Below, one piece after another: positions 1 to 10,348 of a DNA stretch of 64,000 nt. Within the stretch, counting starts at the first letter, position 1. Each line of letters opens with the position of its first letter. The DNA comes from Anadara kagoshimensis (taxonomy: Eukaryota; Mollusca; Bivalvia; Arcoida; Arcidae). Position numbers and translations under genes: made by a program. The stretch is taken from assembly GCA_021292105.1 (NCBI GenBank), contig CM037871.1, positions 13,786,696 through 13,850,695 on the forward strand, in the 5' to 3' direction. The notes under the pieces are model-generated. The model had not been told where the DNA came from. It saw only the letters and a program-made list of their open reading frames with translations, and ran no database searches.

Positions 1-300
1 ACTCCTAAAAACCACTAAAACCCAAAATTTAAATCTCACCTTTCGGCACAGATAAAACACTTGATTAAGTTGGGCCCAGGGCAAGACTGTACTGTGCACA
101 GTCTGACTAGATCAAGTCCAAATTAATTTAAATAACTAAATAAATATTACTTTAACCTCTCATAACCCCTACTTTTAGCACAGATAAAATACTTGTTCAA
201 GTTGGGCCCAGGGCAAGACTACTGTGCACAGTCTGACTAGAACAAGTCTAAATTACAACCAGTAAATAACCATACAAATAAATATAACTACTATTCAGAA
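1..300 (+). repeat. Tandem 5' monomers of a non-LTR retrotransposon
   Basis: Two copies of a unit of about 132 bp stand head to tail. Each contains GCACAGATAAAA, then AAGTTGGGCCCAGGGCAAGA, then TGTGCACAGTCTGACTAGA. The first starts near 46 and the second near 178. The second runs into the start codon of the Gag-like ORF at 305. Tandem 5' UTR monomers that act as promoters are known in several LINE families; that role is inferred here. The array may extend left of the window. Confidence 0.7.
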
Positions 301-304
301 TAAG

Positions 305-1063
305 ATGACCAACAAAAGAACTTTGGCGGGGAGCTCCCCACAGGATTCGCCGGCTAAAAGGCCTAACATAAGGGCTAAGGGAGGCAGCCCCATACCACAA
401 GTCGTAGCCACCACAGTTCTGGCCTTTATTGTCAACATATATCCAAAAGATAGAAAGAAAAATGGCACTATACAAGAAGCAGACCTTCGTAACAAGCTTC
501 TAAATACTGTCAACCACAACCCCAGTAATTACAACATCATCAGGACTAACAATGGGTACCAGATACGGACCACCCAACAAACTTTAGTAGACCAAATTAA
601 AAAATTCACAACCATCAGTGGGGTAGATATCTGGGTCAGAGTTTCGGCAAACCTCATCAAGGGAGTCATTAAAAATGTCCCCCTGGATGCGGATTTGACG
701 CAACTCAAACAAAACAAAGAAATACATTCGGCAAGTAGACAAAAGAAAGGAAGAGAGAGACAAAAACAGTCGTTATTAACTTCTTTGGCAAAATACTACG
801 CACAAATATCACATTCCAAAATACTCTATATAATGTACACAATTATATACCTAACCCAATTAGGTGTTATAATTGTCAACTTTTCGGACACACCGCGCAA
901 AATTGTAAACGGAAATCAGTATGTGCCAAATGCAATAAAAACCACAAAACTACGGACTGTAACAACCCGAAAACCAAGAAATGCCATAACTGTGGTGGGG
1001 ACCACTCAGCAGCCTTTAAAAAATGTCCCAAATTCATTGAAATCCAAAAAACATTCAAAGTAA
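305..1063 (+). pseudogene. LINE ORF1 (Gag-like), frameshifted before its zinc knuckles
   Basis: The frame opens at ATG 305 with a basic N-terminus and runs 252 codons. The part recognisable as nucleic-acid-binding lies in another frame, at 865-1026: CYNCQLFGHTAQNC (CX2CX4HX4C), CAKCNKNHKTTDC (CX2CX3HX4C) and CHNCGGDHSAAFKKC (CX2CX3HX6C). This triple zinc-knuckle series is typical of ORF1 of I/Jockey elements, which coats the RNA. A frameshift between about 700 and 860 therefore separates the N-terminal part from the knuckles. The end of the 305 frame is a shadow of the knuckle region. Non-functional as it stands. Confidence 0.75.
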
Positions 1064-1066
1064 AGT

Positions 1067-1642
1067 AGAATCCCAAGAAAGGAAACATATAGAGACGCTG
1101 TACTTAACCAAAAAACCGCACCCTTAGTTAATAATCGTCAACCTAAAGATACAGATATGGTCAGCATCAACAAACTAGAGCTAGCATCATTCATTACACA
1201 AATTTTGGCTTCTTGAATAGACCCAAACCTTGAGGACAAAGTAAAAAATGACCATTTCAGTAGCATCACCCGGCAAGTGTCAAAAGCTGCCAAGGATCAA
1301 CTTAAAATAAATGTAGACCCCGGGGCAATTTTTAACAAAGTTTTTAAAACAAATGGGAACGAACCCGAAACAGTAATGGAAACCCCAGAAAACATTGATG
1401 AAGAAATACAAATTATACCAGACACACCGATTCAAAATACCCAGGCTCTTCCCGAAACACCAATTAGGCACAAAGCAAAAGCAAAAAGCTGCCGAACAAA
1501 ATTGGGGGATAAATTTAAAGACAAATTTCCCCGCCAAAGCTCTGAACCTAAAACAGATAAAACAGATTATAACATCCCCCTAAATTCAACCTCCCTTACG
1601 GCAGAAGTACAACTTCCACATCATCAAAAATACAATAATTAA
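1067..1642 (+). pseudogene. LINE ORF1 C-terminal remnant
   Basis: After the zinc knuckles the sequence holds low-complexity, charged coding-like DNA with stops near 1067 and 1214. The longest open part (1277-1642, 121 codons, no ATG at its start) is rich in Pro, Thr, Glu and Lys and has repeated D/E-TPI motifs (PDTPIQN, PETPIRH). It lies between ORF1 and the endonuclease ATG at 1699, so it is most simply the degenerate tail of ORF1. No domain is recognised. Confidence 0.45.
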
Positions 1643-1698
1643 ACACAATAATTCCGTTAATAAACAAAATCCGTAAATAACACTCCACCAACACAACA

Positions 1699-2384
1699 AT
1701 GTCTCTGAATATATTCCAGTGGAACTGCCAAGGACTTAAAACCCGTTTCAATCAATTCAAACAAATGTTAAATGAGCTAGATGAGCTCCCTCATGTTCTA
1801 TGCCTTCAGGAAACTTTTATAACTGATAAACAAAAATCTATCAAATTAACCGAATACCAAGAAATCATAAAACAAAGTAGGCCTGGATCTAAGGACCGCG
1901 GTGGGATCTCAATCTATGTTCAAAATAATTTGGCAGTGACTTCGGCAGACCACCTTGACGCCGACCCTTTCGAGGCCATCGGAATCAAGCTGGTCACCCC
2001 TATAGGCAACATACAAATCATCAACGTTTACAATCCATGCAAAAAATTTGATCTTCAAAACCTCAATAAACTCAAAAACTACATTACCTGTAAGGATAAC
2101 ATTATTACAGGTGACTTCAACGCTAAGCACCCTCTTTGGGGAAGTGACCAAACAGATCAAAACGGGAAACAGATTGTGGAATGGTTAAATTATAATGATA
2201 ACTTAGTTTTAATTAATTAATAACGGAGATCCCACCAGAATTTGTCCCGATACAGGCAAACTGACTCACTTAGATCTCACTTTAGTCAACTCTGAAATAT
2301 CGGCCAAAAGTAATTTGGATGTCCTCCCGGACACGCTCGGGTCAGATCATTATCCCACTCTCACCACAATCCAACAAGCTCCAT
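1699..2384 (+). pseudogene. LINE ORF2: AP endonuclease domain, one frameshift
   Basis: ATG 1699 starts an exonuclease-endonuclease-phosphatase fold that nicks target DNA for reverse transcription. Motifs visible: NIFQWNCQGL (start), LCLQETF (catalytic Glu), GGISIYVQNN, INVYNP, and TGDFNAKHPLWGS (D and N of the GDFNA motif). After the stop at 2218 the domain continues in another frame with THLDLTLVN and LGSDHYP (SDH motif, about 2341). Endonuclease landmarks are present in the right order, so the domain was complete before a single frameshift near 2205-2225. Confidence 0.85.
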
Positions 2385-4222
2385 TAAAATTAAAAATTCA
2401 ATTGCCGCAAAAATACATATATGAAAAAGCCGACTGGAATAGATTCAAGTACATATGTTCCCAAATACAGGACACAGACATACAACACCAAAACACACAA
2501 ACTTTCTCAGACAACCTATGCCGGGCAATTATAAACGAAGCTAATATGTCAATCCCAAAAACATCAGGGAAAACCACCTTTCGGCCATCAAATCCTGGTG
2601 GGACACGGAATGCCAAGATGCAAAAAAAAAAAAAAAAACGCAAGGCGCTCAATAAATTTAGGAAAACCAAAGAACCTCAAGATCATATCATATATAAAGA
2701 AGAAACCAAAAAACTCAAAAAAATCATACAAGAAAAGAAACAAAAAACTGGCAAACTTTCGTCTCATCCTTTAACAACAGAACAAACATTAGAACACTAA
2801 AAAAATTAAATCAATCCAGGGTCAAAACATCAGCAGATACCGGACTTAAATAAAATTAACATCACAAATAAGGAAAAGGCCGAATCCTTAGCGCAAACTT
2901 TCTCCAATAACAGCAGCAACTCAAACCTGGATCCTAAATTCAAAATTAATAAACAAAATTTCGAAACTCAACAAAAAGATAATATACTAGACCCTGGGGA
3001 CAACAACACCACCTTAAATGTCCCCCTAACACTTTCGAAACTCAAAATTGCCCTAGCCTCTAAACCTAACTCATCGCCCGGCATAGATAAAATCACATAC
3101 ACTCTAATTAAACACCTCCCTGAGAATTGTATCAAACTAATTTTAGAACTATTCAATCAAATTTGGAAAACAGAAGCCATGCCGCTCACCTGGAAAAATG
3201 CCCTAGTTATTCCACTACTAAAACCTGGAAAAGATAAAATGGACGTAAAATCATACCGTCCAATATCACTTACATCACATCTTTGCAAACTCATGAAAAC
3301 AATCATTAATAACAGGCTAACACACCATTTGGACTCAAAAAACATAATAAATAATAAGCAGAGTGGTTTCCGAAAAGGGCATTCCACCATTGGCCATTTA
3401 GTCCGCTTAGAAACTGAGATCAAAAACGCAATAGTAAAAAAAAGAATATTTAGTAGCCGTCTTTCTAGACATAGAAAAAGCTTTCGACCTAGTATGGCAT
3501 AAAGGCCTCCTTTATAAATTAAAAACCCATGGAATTACCGGCAACATTTATTCATTCATAAAAGATTTCTTACAAGACAGAAAAATCCAAGTAAAAATCA
3601 ATGATCAGACCTCAGAACTGCATAACCTAGAAAACGGTACGCCTCAGAAAAGTGTACTTTCTCCCACTCTTTTCAATTCATAATCAACGATCTATCAAAA
3701 ACTCTCACATCCAACACTCAAGATATCTCTCAATATGCCGACGACGGCGCCATCTGGCAAAGTTCACACAACCTGCAACATATACAAAAAAACATGCAGA
3801 AAACACTTAACTCTGTTCATGAGTGGTCTACCAACTGGGGATTTAAATTATCCAAACAAAAAACAATAGGTGTCATTTTCGGCCACAGACCAGAAAAAAC
3901 TATGCAACTTAAAATTAACAATCAATACATCAAATTTGAAGATATAGCAAAATTTTTAGGTCTAACTTTCGACAGTCGCCTCACATGGAAAGCACACATT
4001 AAAGAGCTAGCTAAAAACTGCCAATCAGCACTCAACGCCATGCGCTGTGTAGCCGGTACCGATTTCGGCGCTGATAAAAACACATTAAAACTTATGTACA
4101 ATAGTCTCATACAATCAAAACTTGACTACGGCTGTCAAGCATATAATTCGGCCTGCAAAACTAATAAATCTATTTTGGACAGAATTCAACATCAAGCACT
4201 TCGAATAACACAGGAACCATAA
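2385..4222 (+). pseudogene. LINE ORF2: linker and reverse transcriptase, frameshifted
   Basis: A Lys-rich linker with an A16 run near 2625 is followed by a non-LTR reverse transcriptase. Blocks seen: SSPGIDKITY (about 3070), WKNALVIPLLKPGKD, YRPISLTS, KQSGFRKGHST, then after a frameshift near 3450 the DIEKAFD and LVWHKGL blocks, then LSPTLF with another frame change near 3670, and the catalytic QYADDGAIW with YADD at 3734-3745. The thumb region KFLGLTFDSRLTWKAHI follows, and the frame ends at 4220 after HQALRITQEP. The catalytic aspartates are intact although the frame is broken at least three times. Confidence 0.85.
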
Positions 4223-4234
4223 AAAACACCCCAA

Positions 4235-4785
4235 TTGATAGTCTACATATTGAAGCCAACACTATACCACTCGAGCTCCGCAGAGAGCAACTATCTCTCA
4301 AATACTGGGCTAGAACACAGACAAAACCTATCACTTTTCCTGCAAACAAAATCACTGCCAACTGTGGAACATACACACACAAATCACACAAATGGGATTA
4401 ACACTCAGCACCTTACGGCTTTAAAATAAGAAAATCTATCGTCGCTGCAAAGCTACATGACAAAAAATAACCCTATACAAAACACCCTCCATCCCCCAGT
4501 GGATGCACATACCACCAAACATATCTGCACATCTCCATAGGATAACAGATAAACACCAAAACCCGGCTCAAGCCAAAGCTCTAGCACTAGATCACATACA
4601 CACACACTATAGTCAACACACAAAAATATACACAGACGGATCAAAAACACAAAATAAAACAGCCTCAGCATACTATGTAGCACATAACAGCTCAAGACCA
4701 GACATACTCAACCAGATACAGAAATACCAGGGTCCATGACACAGCTACACTGCGCATAGCTGAACCATCGCAAGTCAAAAGCTCG
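4235..4785 (+). pseudogene. LINE ORF2: truncated RNase H domain
   Basis: The stretch after the reverse transcriptase includes IYTDGSKTQNKTASAYYV (about 4627-4680), whose Asp lies in the first catalytic motif of RNase H. After a frame change, RVHDTATLRIAEP carries the expected Glu of the second motif near 4770. The rest of the domain is missing. The sequence passes within a few codons into the C-terminal end of a NADAR domain, so an internal deletion or template switch is inferred at about 4760-4785. Confidence 0.65.
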
Positions 4786-5494
4786 GTAGACAAAACATTT
4801 TCGGCAAACTTCTCATGCAACTTCGCGACGTCCACCTATCGCCTCCCCGTTCAGTCACTCCCTCTAGGCAAATAACTTTAGGCTTATACGGGTCAAGTTA
4901 TATCAAACATCTACAAAACTTCTATCAAAATCAAAATTATCCAACTTAAGGACCCGTTTTTTCGGCCAAGGTGGCATGACTGCTCTCTCCTTTAATAAAT
5001 CACTATTAAACCAATTAATAGAGTTTAAACCCATGGTAGCGTTCATCCTCCTAGCGGCAATGACATCACATCAAAAACAAATCCTTTGGCTATAACTCAT
5101 GGTCTCATGGGAATTCATGAGACCCTAAAAACGGCTGGAATTCAGCACGTATTTCATTGAGCTCGAGGTCCCCGGTCCTCAATGATAAATACGTGCTGAA
5201 TTCCATAAGAGACCATAAGAGACCCTCTCTTACCTCATAAGAGACCCTCAGCTGGACAAGGCCACATTTGATAGTATTCGGCGAACTATCAAAAAACAAT
5301 TAAAGGCCATATTGCCTAAGTACTTCCTTGAGCACTGCACTAAGTACCCAAGGTTTTACATCGGCGACAAAGTCCACTTTAATGCTGAAGGGTCAAAATC
5401 CGTTCTGCTGAACATTGTACGTTCAGCAAATAAAGCCATTGCCAACTATAGTCTGGTAGAGGATTTTGAAAAATCCGCTTATTTTTCGATGTAG
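4776..5494 (+). pseudogene. NADAR C-terminus plus SGNH-hydrolase domain, copy 1 (decayed)
   Basis: The piece starts with GRQNIFGKLLMQLRD (about 4789-4833), the C-terminal signature of NADAR/YbiA-like domains. It then continues as an SGNH-hydrolase-like domain: YGSSYIKHL (block I, about 4893), FFGQGGMTA (block II), SGNDI (block III) and GDKVHFNAEGSK (block V Asp and His, about 5362-5397). The order and spacing match the copy at 9304-10207. Several frameshifts and a palindromic scar (5137-5201) break it. The last part, 5312-5494, is open for 60 codons. All four SGNH blocks survive at sequence level, but no intact protein can be made. Confidence 0.7.
5134..5201. repeat. Short inverted duplication inside the SGNH remnant
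   Basis: GGAATTCAGCACGTATTT near 5136 is repeated in reverse complement as AAATACGTGCTGAATTCC near 5184, around a centre close to 5168. Two short direct copies of AAGAGACC follow (5203-5237). The second SGNH copy lacks the palindrome, so it arose in this copy, probably by strand switching during repair. Confidence 0.7.
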
Positions 5495-5499
5495 GGAGG

Positions 5500-6019
5500 A
5501 CAACGTGTTCAAAGGTGGCAAGTTATGTCATAACCTTCTTTGAACTTACTTTGGTAGAATCGGCTTGTTGCCAAGCAAGATTTCACCCAGGGGCCATTGT
5601 GGGTAGCTAAAGATCAATGGGTGCAAAGTTCAAGTGAAAATGCCCATATTGACCTATACACAAGTTCAAGGTGACTTACAGAAGTTTTTCTTTATACATT
5701 TTGTCTTCTAAATATGTAAATGGTATCTTCAAATTAATAGAAAGTCATATCCAACTAATTCAGTCACTTATTTTCAAAGTTTTCCATGAAAAATAAGATT
5801 AGACGCTTGCACAAATTTGACCTTTACAAATATGATTAATTGTGGCAAATAAATACTAGTATAAACACATTTGTGCATTTGAAATTGTTTCACAAAACTT
5901 TAGACTTCTGTTAAAATAATTTTACTGAATCATATTGCCCGCATTTATATAAGTATCCACTTAAAAAAAAGAAATCAAAGTACTGGTGGTACTGAAAGAT
6001 TTGTTAGCTATAATGACTG
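5500..6019. other. Non-coding stretch without recognised features
   Basis: AT-rich sequence with no long open frame on either strand, no tandem repeat and no terminal repeats that I can see. It separates the LINE copy from the next decayed gene. Confidence 0.5.
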
Positions 6020-7300
6020 TATCTGTATAATACTATCAAGTGTGTTCTCTTTTTCTGGTGGAAATATTAGTGAACTGTTGAAACACGAACTATTCCTAGT
6101 GCCGCTTTCTATACCTGATACACCAGGACCCTTGTTATCTGCAGCCGACGAGTCGGATCTTCAAAATATCCCTGAGGAAGAAGTTTGCATGGAGACATTA
6201 CTACCAAAATAATTAATGGTCAAACTTTAGTTGTAGCACTGGGAAAACGGAAAGGCATCAATACATTCGGCGAGTTAGGAAACGTACAAACTGTTTTTAT
6301 CCACGCGAAAGATAAATGTATCAAAATTGATGTCATTATGATAAGATATGACAACTAATCCATAAAAGGTGAAACCATCTAGATAAAGAGGATCAGGCCC
6401 CCGTTCTGTTAGAAAATTATTGATAATTAAAATGTCCCTCTGCCATCAAATTGGTAAGATTTTATCAGTCATCAAGAAAACAAATAGGATCTCGAAGTAA
6501 TCCAAGACACTTCTTAGCTTAGCTGAGGGTATCAGGGGGTCCAACAGACAGCATGTTTACTTCATACAGAAGAAGGAGAGTAACCGTTTTTAAAGCTTTA
6601 CACAAGGAAGCCGATACTAGAATTGTCCCCCATGGTGTTGATGCAAGGCTATAAAAGAACAGTTGTTGTCTGTCGTGATACTGATGACCTTATTCTTCTG
6701 TTGCTTTTAAATGCGGAAGTATGATTCCAGACCGGGACATCTAAAGTTCGTCCCTGTTCATAGCATAAAATTATCACCTCTGGAGAGGAATAAGCTCCCA
6801 GTATTCCATGCAATTGCAGACTGCAAGACTGTCAATTAACTTTCTAAATACAGCATTCCGTGTTTCCAAGAGGGAACTTTTCTAAATTGTGAGTGCAGAT
6901 GCCTTCATTGAATGTACCTAGCGAGGATTTCTCATCTACGATGTAAACTGTTCCTCTCAGGGGAAAAGTACAATTGAAAATTTGCTTCCAACATCATATG
7001 CAACCGACCTACATATTCAACGTGGATACTATTAAACTGCTGTTTGGCTGCATTTAGTTATACTGGTATTTGTTCCGGATCTCCCATCACCTATAGGACA
7101 CGGATGGTGCTAGTCTCACTAACTTGCGTACTGTGTGCATTTAACTTCCAGTGGAGGTTAGTCCATCGACAAAATCCCTCAAACTGGCTCTGTTCTGCGC
7201 AATTTTACCCCCTCTGTTTCAATTCCAGAAACTTGTCTCAAGGTGTCTTTGATTCTTGTGTGTTCCATTTCAAAGTTTTGTGATGTTGTTGGCAGGTGTC
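6020..7300 (+). pseudogene. Decayed transposon-associated gene of unknown function
   Basis: Fragments in several + frames recall an uncharacterised protein family common beside invertebrate transposons. Seen in order: PLLSAADESDLQNIPEE (about 6130), INTFGELGNVQTVFIHAKD (about 6258), KRTVVVCRDTDDLILLL (about 6655-6705), LPVFHA-like sequence (about 6797), and a distal part with DLPSPIGHGW-like residues (about 7070-7105). Stops and frame changes occur every 50-150 bases, so it is long dead. A Cys-containing stretch at 8090-8150 could be its end beyond a SINE insertion. The family assignment is from memory of pattern only and is weak; no biochemical role is claimed. Confidence 0.4.
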
Positions 7301-7769
7301 TTGATGGTGTGACCTATCCATCCCCAATGTCGCTTTTGTGTTTGTATTTCAAAGCGACCTTGTTTTGTGATCCACCATAAACTTTTCGTTACTAATTTTG
7401 TCTTGCATCTGGCAACAAGACCACGAACAATACTAGTTTTTATACTTAAATCTGAGTTTTTTCACAAATTAAACTTATTATTATTTTTATTTTTGCTTAA
7501 ATCTTACTTTGAACATTAACTTTTCTAAGACAATTACAGGTCAAAGATCATGAACAAAACTTAACTTTTTGGACTTAGGTTAAGTATTTTCCTGATGTTC
7601 ACGATTATTCTCGGACAGTTAAGTTAGTGCGAGTCTGAATGTGACTTAAAACAGTTTTAATGAGAAAATTACAAATTGGTTGATTGCATGGGGTTTTACG
7701 GGCTTTTACGTATTTCAGTCATATCAAGACGTCACCAGCTATATGTGAAGTGGCAGAAATTTTTACCTT

Positions 7770-8013
7770 TGCAGTAACTTAGGAAAATGTGCAGGAAAAG
7801 TTCCTTAACATGTTATACCCGCCTTGGCACGGGGGAATCGGTTTTTAAGATCTCTCTCAAAGGATCTCATGACTTTCGTTTCTAAATACCGAGTGTTTGG
7901 CAAAAGAAAAGTCACTACCTTATTTCAAGTCTTGATCAGACCCACTAGGGTTCGAACCCAGGACTGGCCACATACGGGGAGTGAGCGCTATACCAATTGA
8001 GCTACAGTAGGGG
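7770..8013 (-). mobile_element. tRNA-derived SINE (family with TTCGCCAAGCACTCGGC-like core)
   Basis: On the minus strand the 5' head at about 8010-7935 has an A box (TAGCTCAATTGGTATAGCG) and a B box (GGTTCGAACCC), as in a tRNA. It is followed by GACTTGAAATAAGG and TTGCCAAACACTCGGTATT, a core also found at 39036-39365 and 39541-39760. The head is not a convincing functional tRNA because the acceptor stem does not pair well. Internal pol III promoter boxes are present. Confidence 0.7.
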
Positions 8014-8079
8014 GTTTTAATGAGAAAAAATAACCTTTACCAAAACCATGTCATGCATTGCTGAAATGTAAATAAATCA

Positions 8080-8780
8080 TGTTGCACTACAAGTGGGTGG
8101 CTGTATGCACTTGCAATGGGGCCGTTGAACCGTTGATTTGTGGAATCCTTTGAATGATAATGCCACAGATAGTGATATTGATGAATGAAAAGAAATCGTT
8201 AGATGTGACTGATATTCCAGAGATTCTCGTGACTATGGCTTGCCGATTACAGAACTTGCAGTACTTTGATTTTAAACTTTTAATAAATTTCAAATTATCA
8301 GCTGGGTTTAAACAATATATTTGTTTTAATCACAGTCGTGTATTTACAATAGATTTATATTTTAAACATTTTGATTCATGCTTTGATGTTAAATGTATAC
8401 TTTTATTTTATTCTATCTTGAAGCTTGTGTCAGAATTTTGAAAAACAACATTGAAATATTTAAATTTTAGCCTAAACAGTCTCAATTAGCTTCCTAGTCA
8501 ACGTTAAAATACATGAATATGCTATGATTGCATGAAAACAGATTTATTTGATTTATTTAAATCTCAAAAAGTATATACATGTATTTAGACAGCTATACAC
8601 TAATAAAGATTAATTTTTAGAAAAAAACACTGACCTTTGACCTTTTATCTACTAAACCAAGGGTCGATCAGCTTGGCAACAGGTTGATTCTTGACCCCTA
8701 ACCTATGATGATAAAAGACAGCTATGTTGCCAGCTTTGAACACTCATGTCCCCCTATTGTGAAATTTCAATTTTTTTCCA
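8080..8780. other. Non-coding stretch; imperfect hairpin at about 8640-8725
   Basis: No convincing gene. An open frame at 8154-8441 looks like chance in AT-rich DNA. The stretch at 8640-8725 forms an imperfect hairpin (CCTTTTATC ... GATAAAAG arms with AAGGGTCGATCAG pairing to TGATTCTTGACCC). Its origin is unknown. Confidence 0.4.
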
Positions 8781-8789
8781 CCAGACTAC

Positions 8790-8917
8790 TAGGGGTGGTA
8801 ACTACCATGTTAAATGTTAAATGTTCTATGTTAAATGTTACTTGTACTCGTTTTAAATGTCCTGTCCTATGTCCTTAACTGTATTTAACAAGTAACGTAT
8901 GTCTGGTATGTCTAGTC

Positions 8918-8961
<44 letters not shown>
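8790..8961 (+). mobile_element. 3' end of a retroelement with poly(A), related to the 9304-10348 copy
   Basis: About 130 bp of TTAAATGT-rich sequence ending GTATGTCTGGTATGTCTAG then TCTTGT is followed by about 39 adenines (8923-8961). The same ending (GAATGTATGTCCGGTGGTGT, then AATGTCTTGTC and poly(A)) closes the NADAR-SGNH copy at 10348. The two are therefore 3' ends of one retroelement family, and this one is an extremely 5'-truncated insertion. Confidence 0.6.
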
Positions 8962-8962
<1 letters not shown>

Positions 8963-9303
8963 AGATTCCTTCTCCAAACCCTTTGCTTGTAATAAAACAA
9001 TGGGTATTGTTATACAGGGGCTCATAGCCCGTTATAACGTTAAATAACGATCAAATCAAAACCCACCATAACTCGCTTTTCGGCTTGATCGGCTTGTTAC
9101 AAAAACCTGTTTACACTCTGTAAATTATTTATAACTTTTATTTTTGATTTTTTTTTAATTTTTAATTTTTAGCTTTTATTTTTTAAAAAAATCTTCTAGT
9201 TAAATATAACAAAACCTATGATATAATTATTTTATTTTTTTCCTTTTTTTCACTCTTTCAAAGTAGTTTATCTTTATTTTTATTTGTCTCCATAAATCCT
9301 TAA

Positions 9304-9650
9304 TTTTATTTTTTTATTTTTTACACTGACTACCATGGCAAAGCTAGCTATCATGGGCTAAATCATCTGGCATATCAAATTAGGAACGCTTCAAAATCCA
9401 AATTCCTATCAAAACAAACTCGGACATCTTCGGACTGGCACTTTTCAAAATTAAAATTTCTCAAGGAGCTCCTGAACATTAATATTAAAACTTGTAGGGT
9501 ATTTAAGGAGCTCCTTTTAATCACTGGCAATCAAAATTTATACCACAATGTTCGAGACACATATTGGGGCACAGGGGACGAAGGTGGACAAAATCACTGC
9601 GGACAGAATGTTTTTGGCAATCTACTTATGCAACTTAGGGACTGTCACGC
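9304..9650 (+). CDS. NADAR domain (YbiA-like ADP-ribose N-glycosidase fold), 5' partial
   Basis: The frame is open from 9304 and has no ATG until 9628, so the N-terminus is missing. Residue numbers count from 9304. HLAYQ (residues 21-25) matches the EHAYQ motif. A Trp-containing helix (SSDWHFSKLKF) and LLLITGNQNLYHNV follow. Then comes the most diagnostic part, DTYWGTGDEGGQN (85-97), and NVFGNLLMQLRD near 103-114. The D-x-YWG-x-G plus N-x-x-G-x-LLM-x-LR pattern is characteristic of NADAR. Known NADAR proteins cleave N-glycosidic bonds in riboflavin-pathway intermediates or remove ADP-ribose from guanine as partners of DarT1-type toxins. Which activity this one had is unknown. Confidence 0.8.
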
Positions 9651-10207
9651 ACCGCCTCCCCTGGTTCAGGAACCCCCAAATTGTCTCCATTTAGAAATCT
9701 TCGGGTCTAGCTATATCAAACACCTCTCTAAATTTCATCAAACTCAAAAACATCCTAGCGCTAAGACCCGATTTTTTGGCCAAGGGGTAATGACTGCCAA
9801 CATGCCCAACACAACCCTACTAAATAATCTAATCAGTAGTAAACCCATGGTAGCCTTTGTAATGTTAGATGGCAATGACATTACCGCAAAAACAAAACCA
9901 ACCGATTTGGCCAACACTCATGGAAATTTATGGGAAACTAAAAAATGCTGGAATGCAGCATATTTTTATCATTGAGATCCCCACTAGGGGATATTTCCGA
10001 GACCCCTATCTTACCAAAGCCAAGTTTGACGCAATTCGCAAAGCTGTCAAACGCAAATTAAAGCTTCATCTAGCCAAGTACTGTCTTGAGAACGCACTGC
10101 AGTTCCCAAGACACTACAAGGCAGATCAGGTACATTTAAACGATGAGGGGTCAAAACTGCTATTGCTAAACATTTTCAGAGCGGCTAACAAAGTCACTGC
10201 CACATAA
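9651..10207 (+). pseudogene. SGNH/GDSL-hydrolase-like domain fused to NADAR, one frameshift
   Basis: This continues the NADAR frame. Blocks seen: FGSSYIKHL (block I, candidate nucleophile Ser about residue 136), RFFGQGVM (block II Gly), MLDGNDI (block III, G190 N191 D192), then after a single frameshift near 9930 the sequence continues as GMQHIFIIEIP and ends with ADQVHLNDEGSKLL (block V, Asp codon 10124 and His codon 10133). The four blocks in order define the SGNH fold, which covers esterases and lipases. Block I is GSS instead of GDS. Esterase-like domains are known in ORF1 of some CR1/L2 LINEs, but here the domain follows NADAR and precedes the poly(A). The frameshift makes this copy non-functional. 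Confidence 0.75.
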
Positions 10208-10348
10208 CATCCAAACTTTTTTGTTAAATTTTTGTGATTTTTGTTAAATGTATCAGTAACGTCCATTGTCTATGTCTTGTCATAAGTGTTGTAAATGTGA
10301 ATGTATGTCCGGTGGTGTAATGTCTTGTCAAAAAAAAAAAAAAAAAAA

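Larger units (their letters stand above)
46..5494 (+). mobile_element. Decayed I/Jockey-type LINE carrying a NADAR-SGNH tail
   Basis: In order on one strand: 5' monomers, a Gag-like ORF1 with zinc knuckles, an AP endonuclease, a reverse transcriptase, the start of an RNase H, then the last part of a NADAR domain and an SGNH-hydrolase domain. Several single-base frameshifts and stops break the reading frames, so this copy is dead. An internal deletion near 4760-4785 seems to have removed the end of RNase H and most of NADAR. A second, less damaged copy of the NADAR-SGNH part lies at 9304-10348. Presence of RNase H favours the I group over Jockey proper; the clade call is tentative. Confidence 0.75.
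9304..10348 (+). mobile_element. 5'-truncated retroelement copy: NADAR-SGNH module with 3' UTR and poly(A)
   Basis: A frame without an upstream ATG enters from T-rich sequence at 9304, encodes NADAR then SGNH, stops at 10205, and is followed by about 125 bp of 3' UTR and 18 adenines at 10331-10348. Lack of a start codon, a 3' UTR shared with 8790-8961 and the poly(A) tail indicate a 5'-truncated retrotransposition product. Comparison with 4776-5494 places this module at the 3' end of a LINE. Confidence 0.7.
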
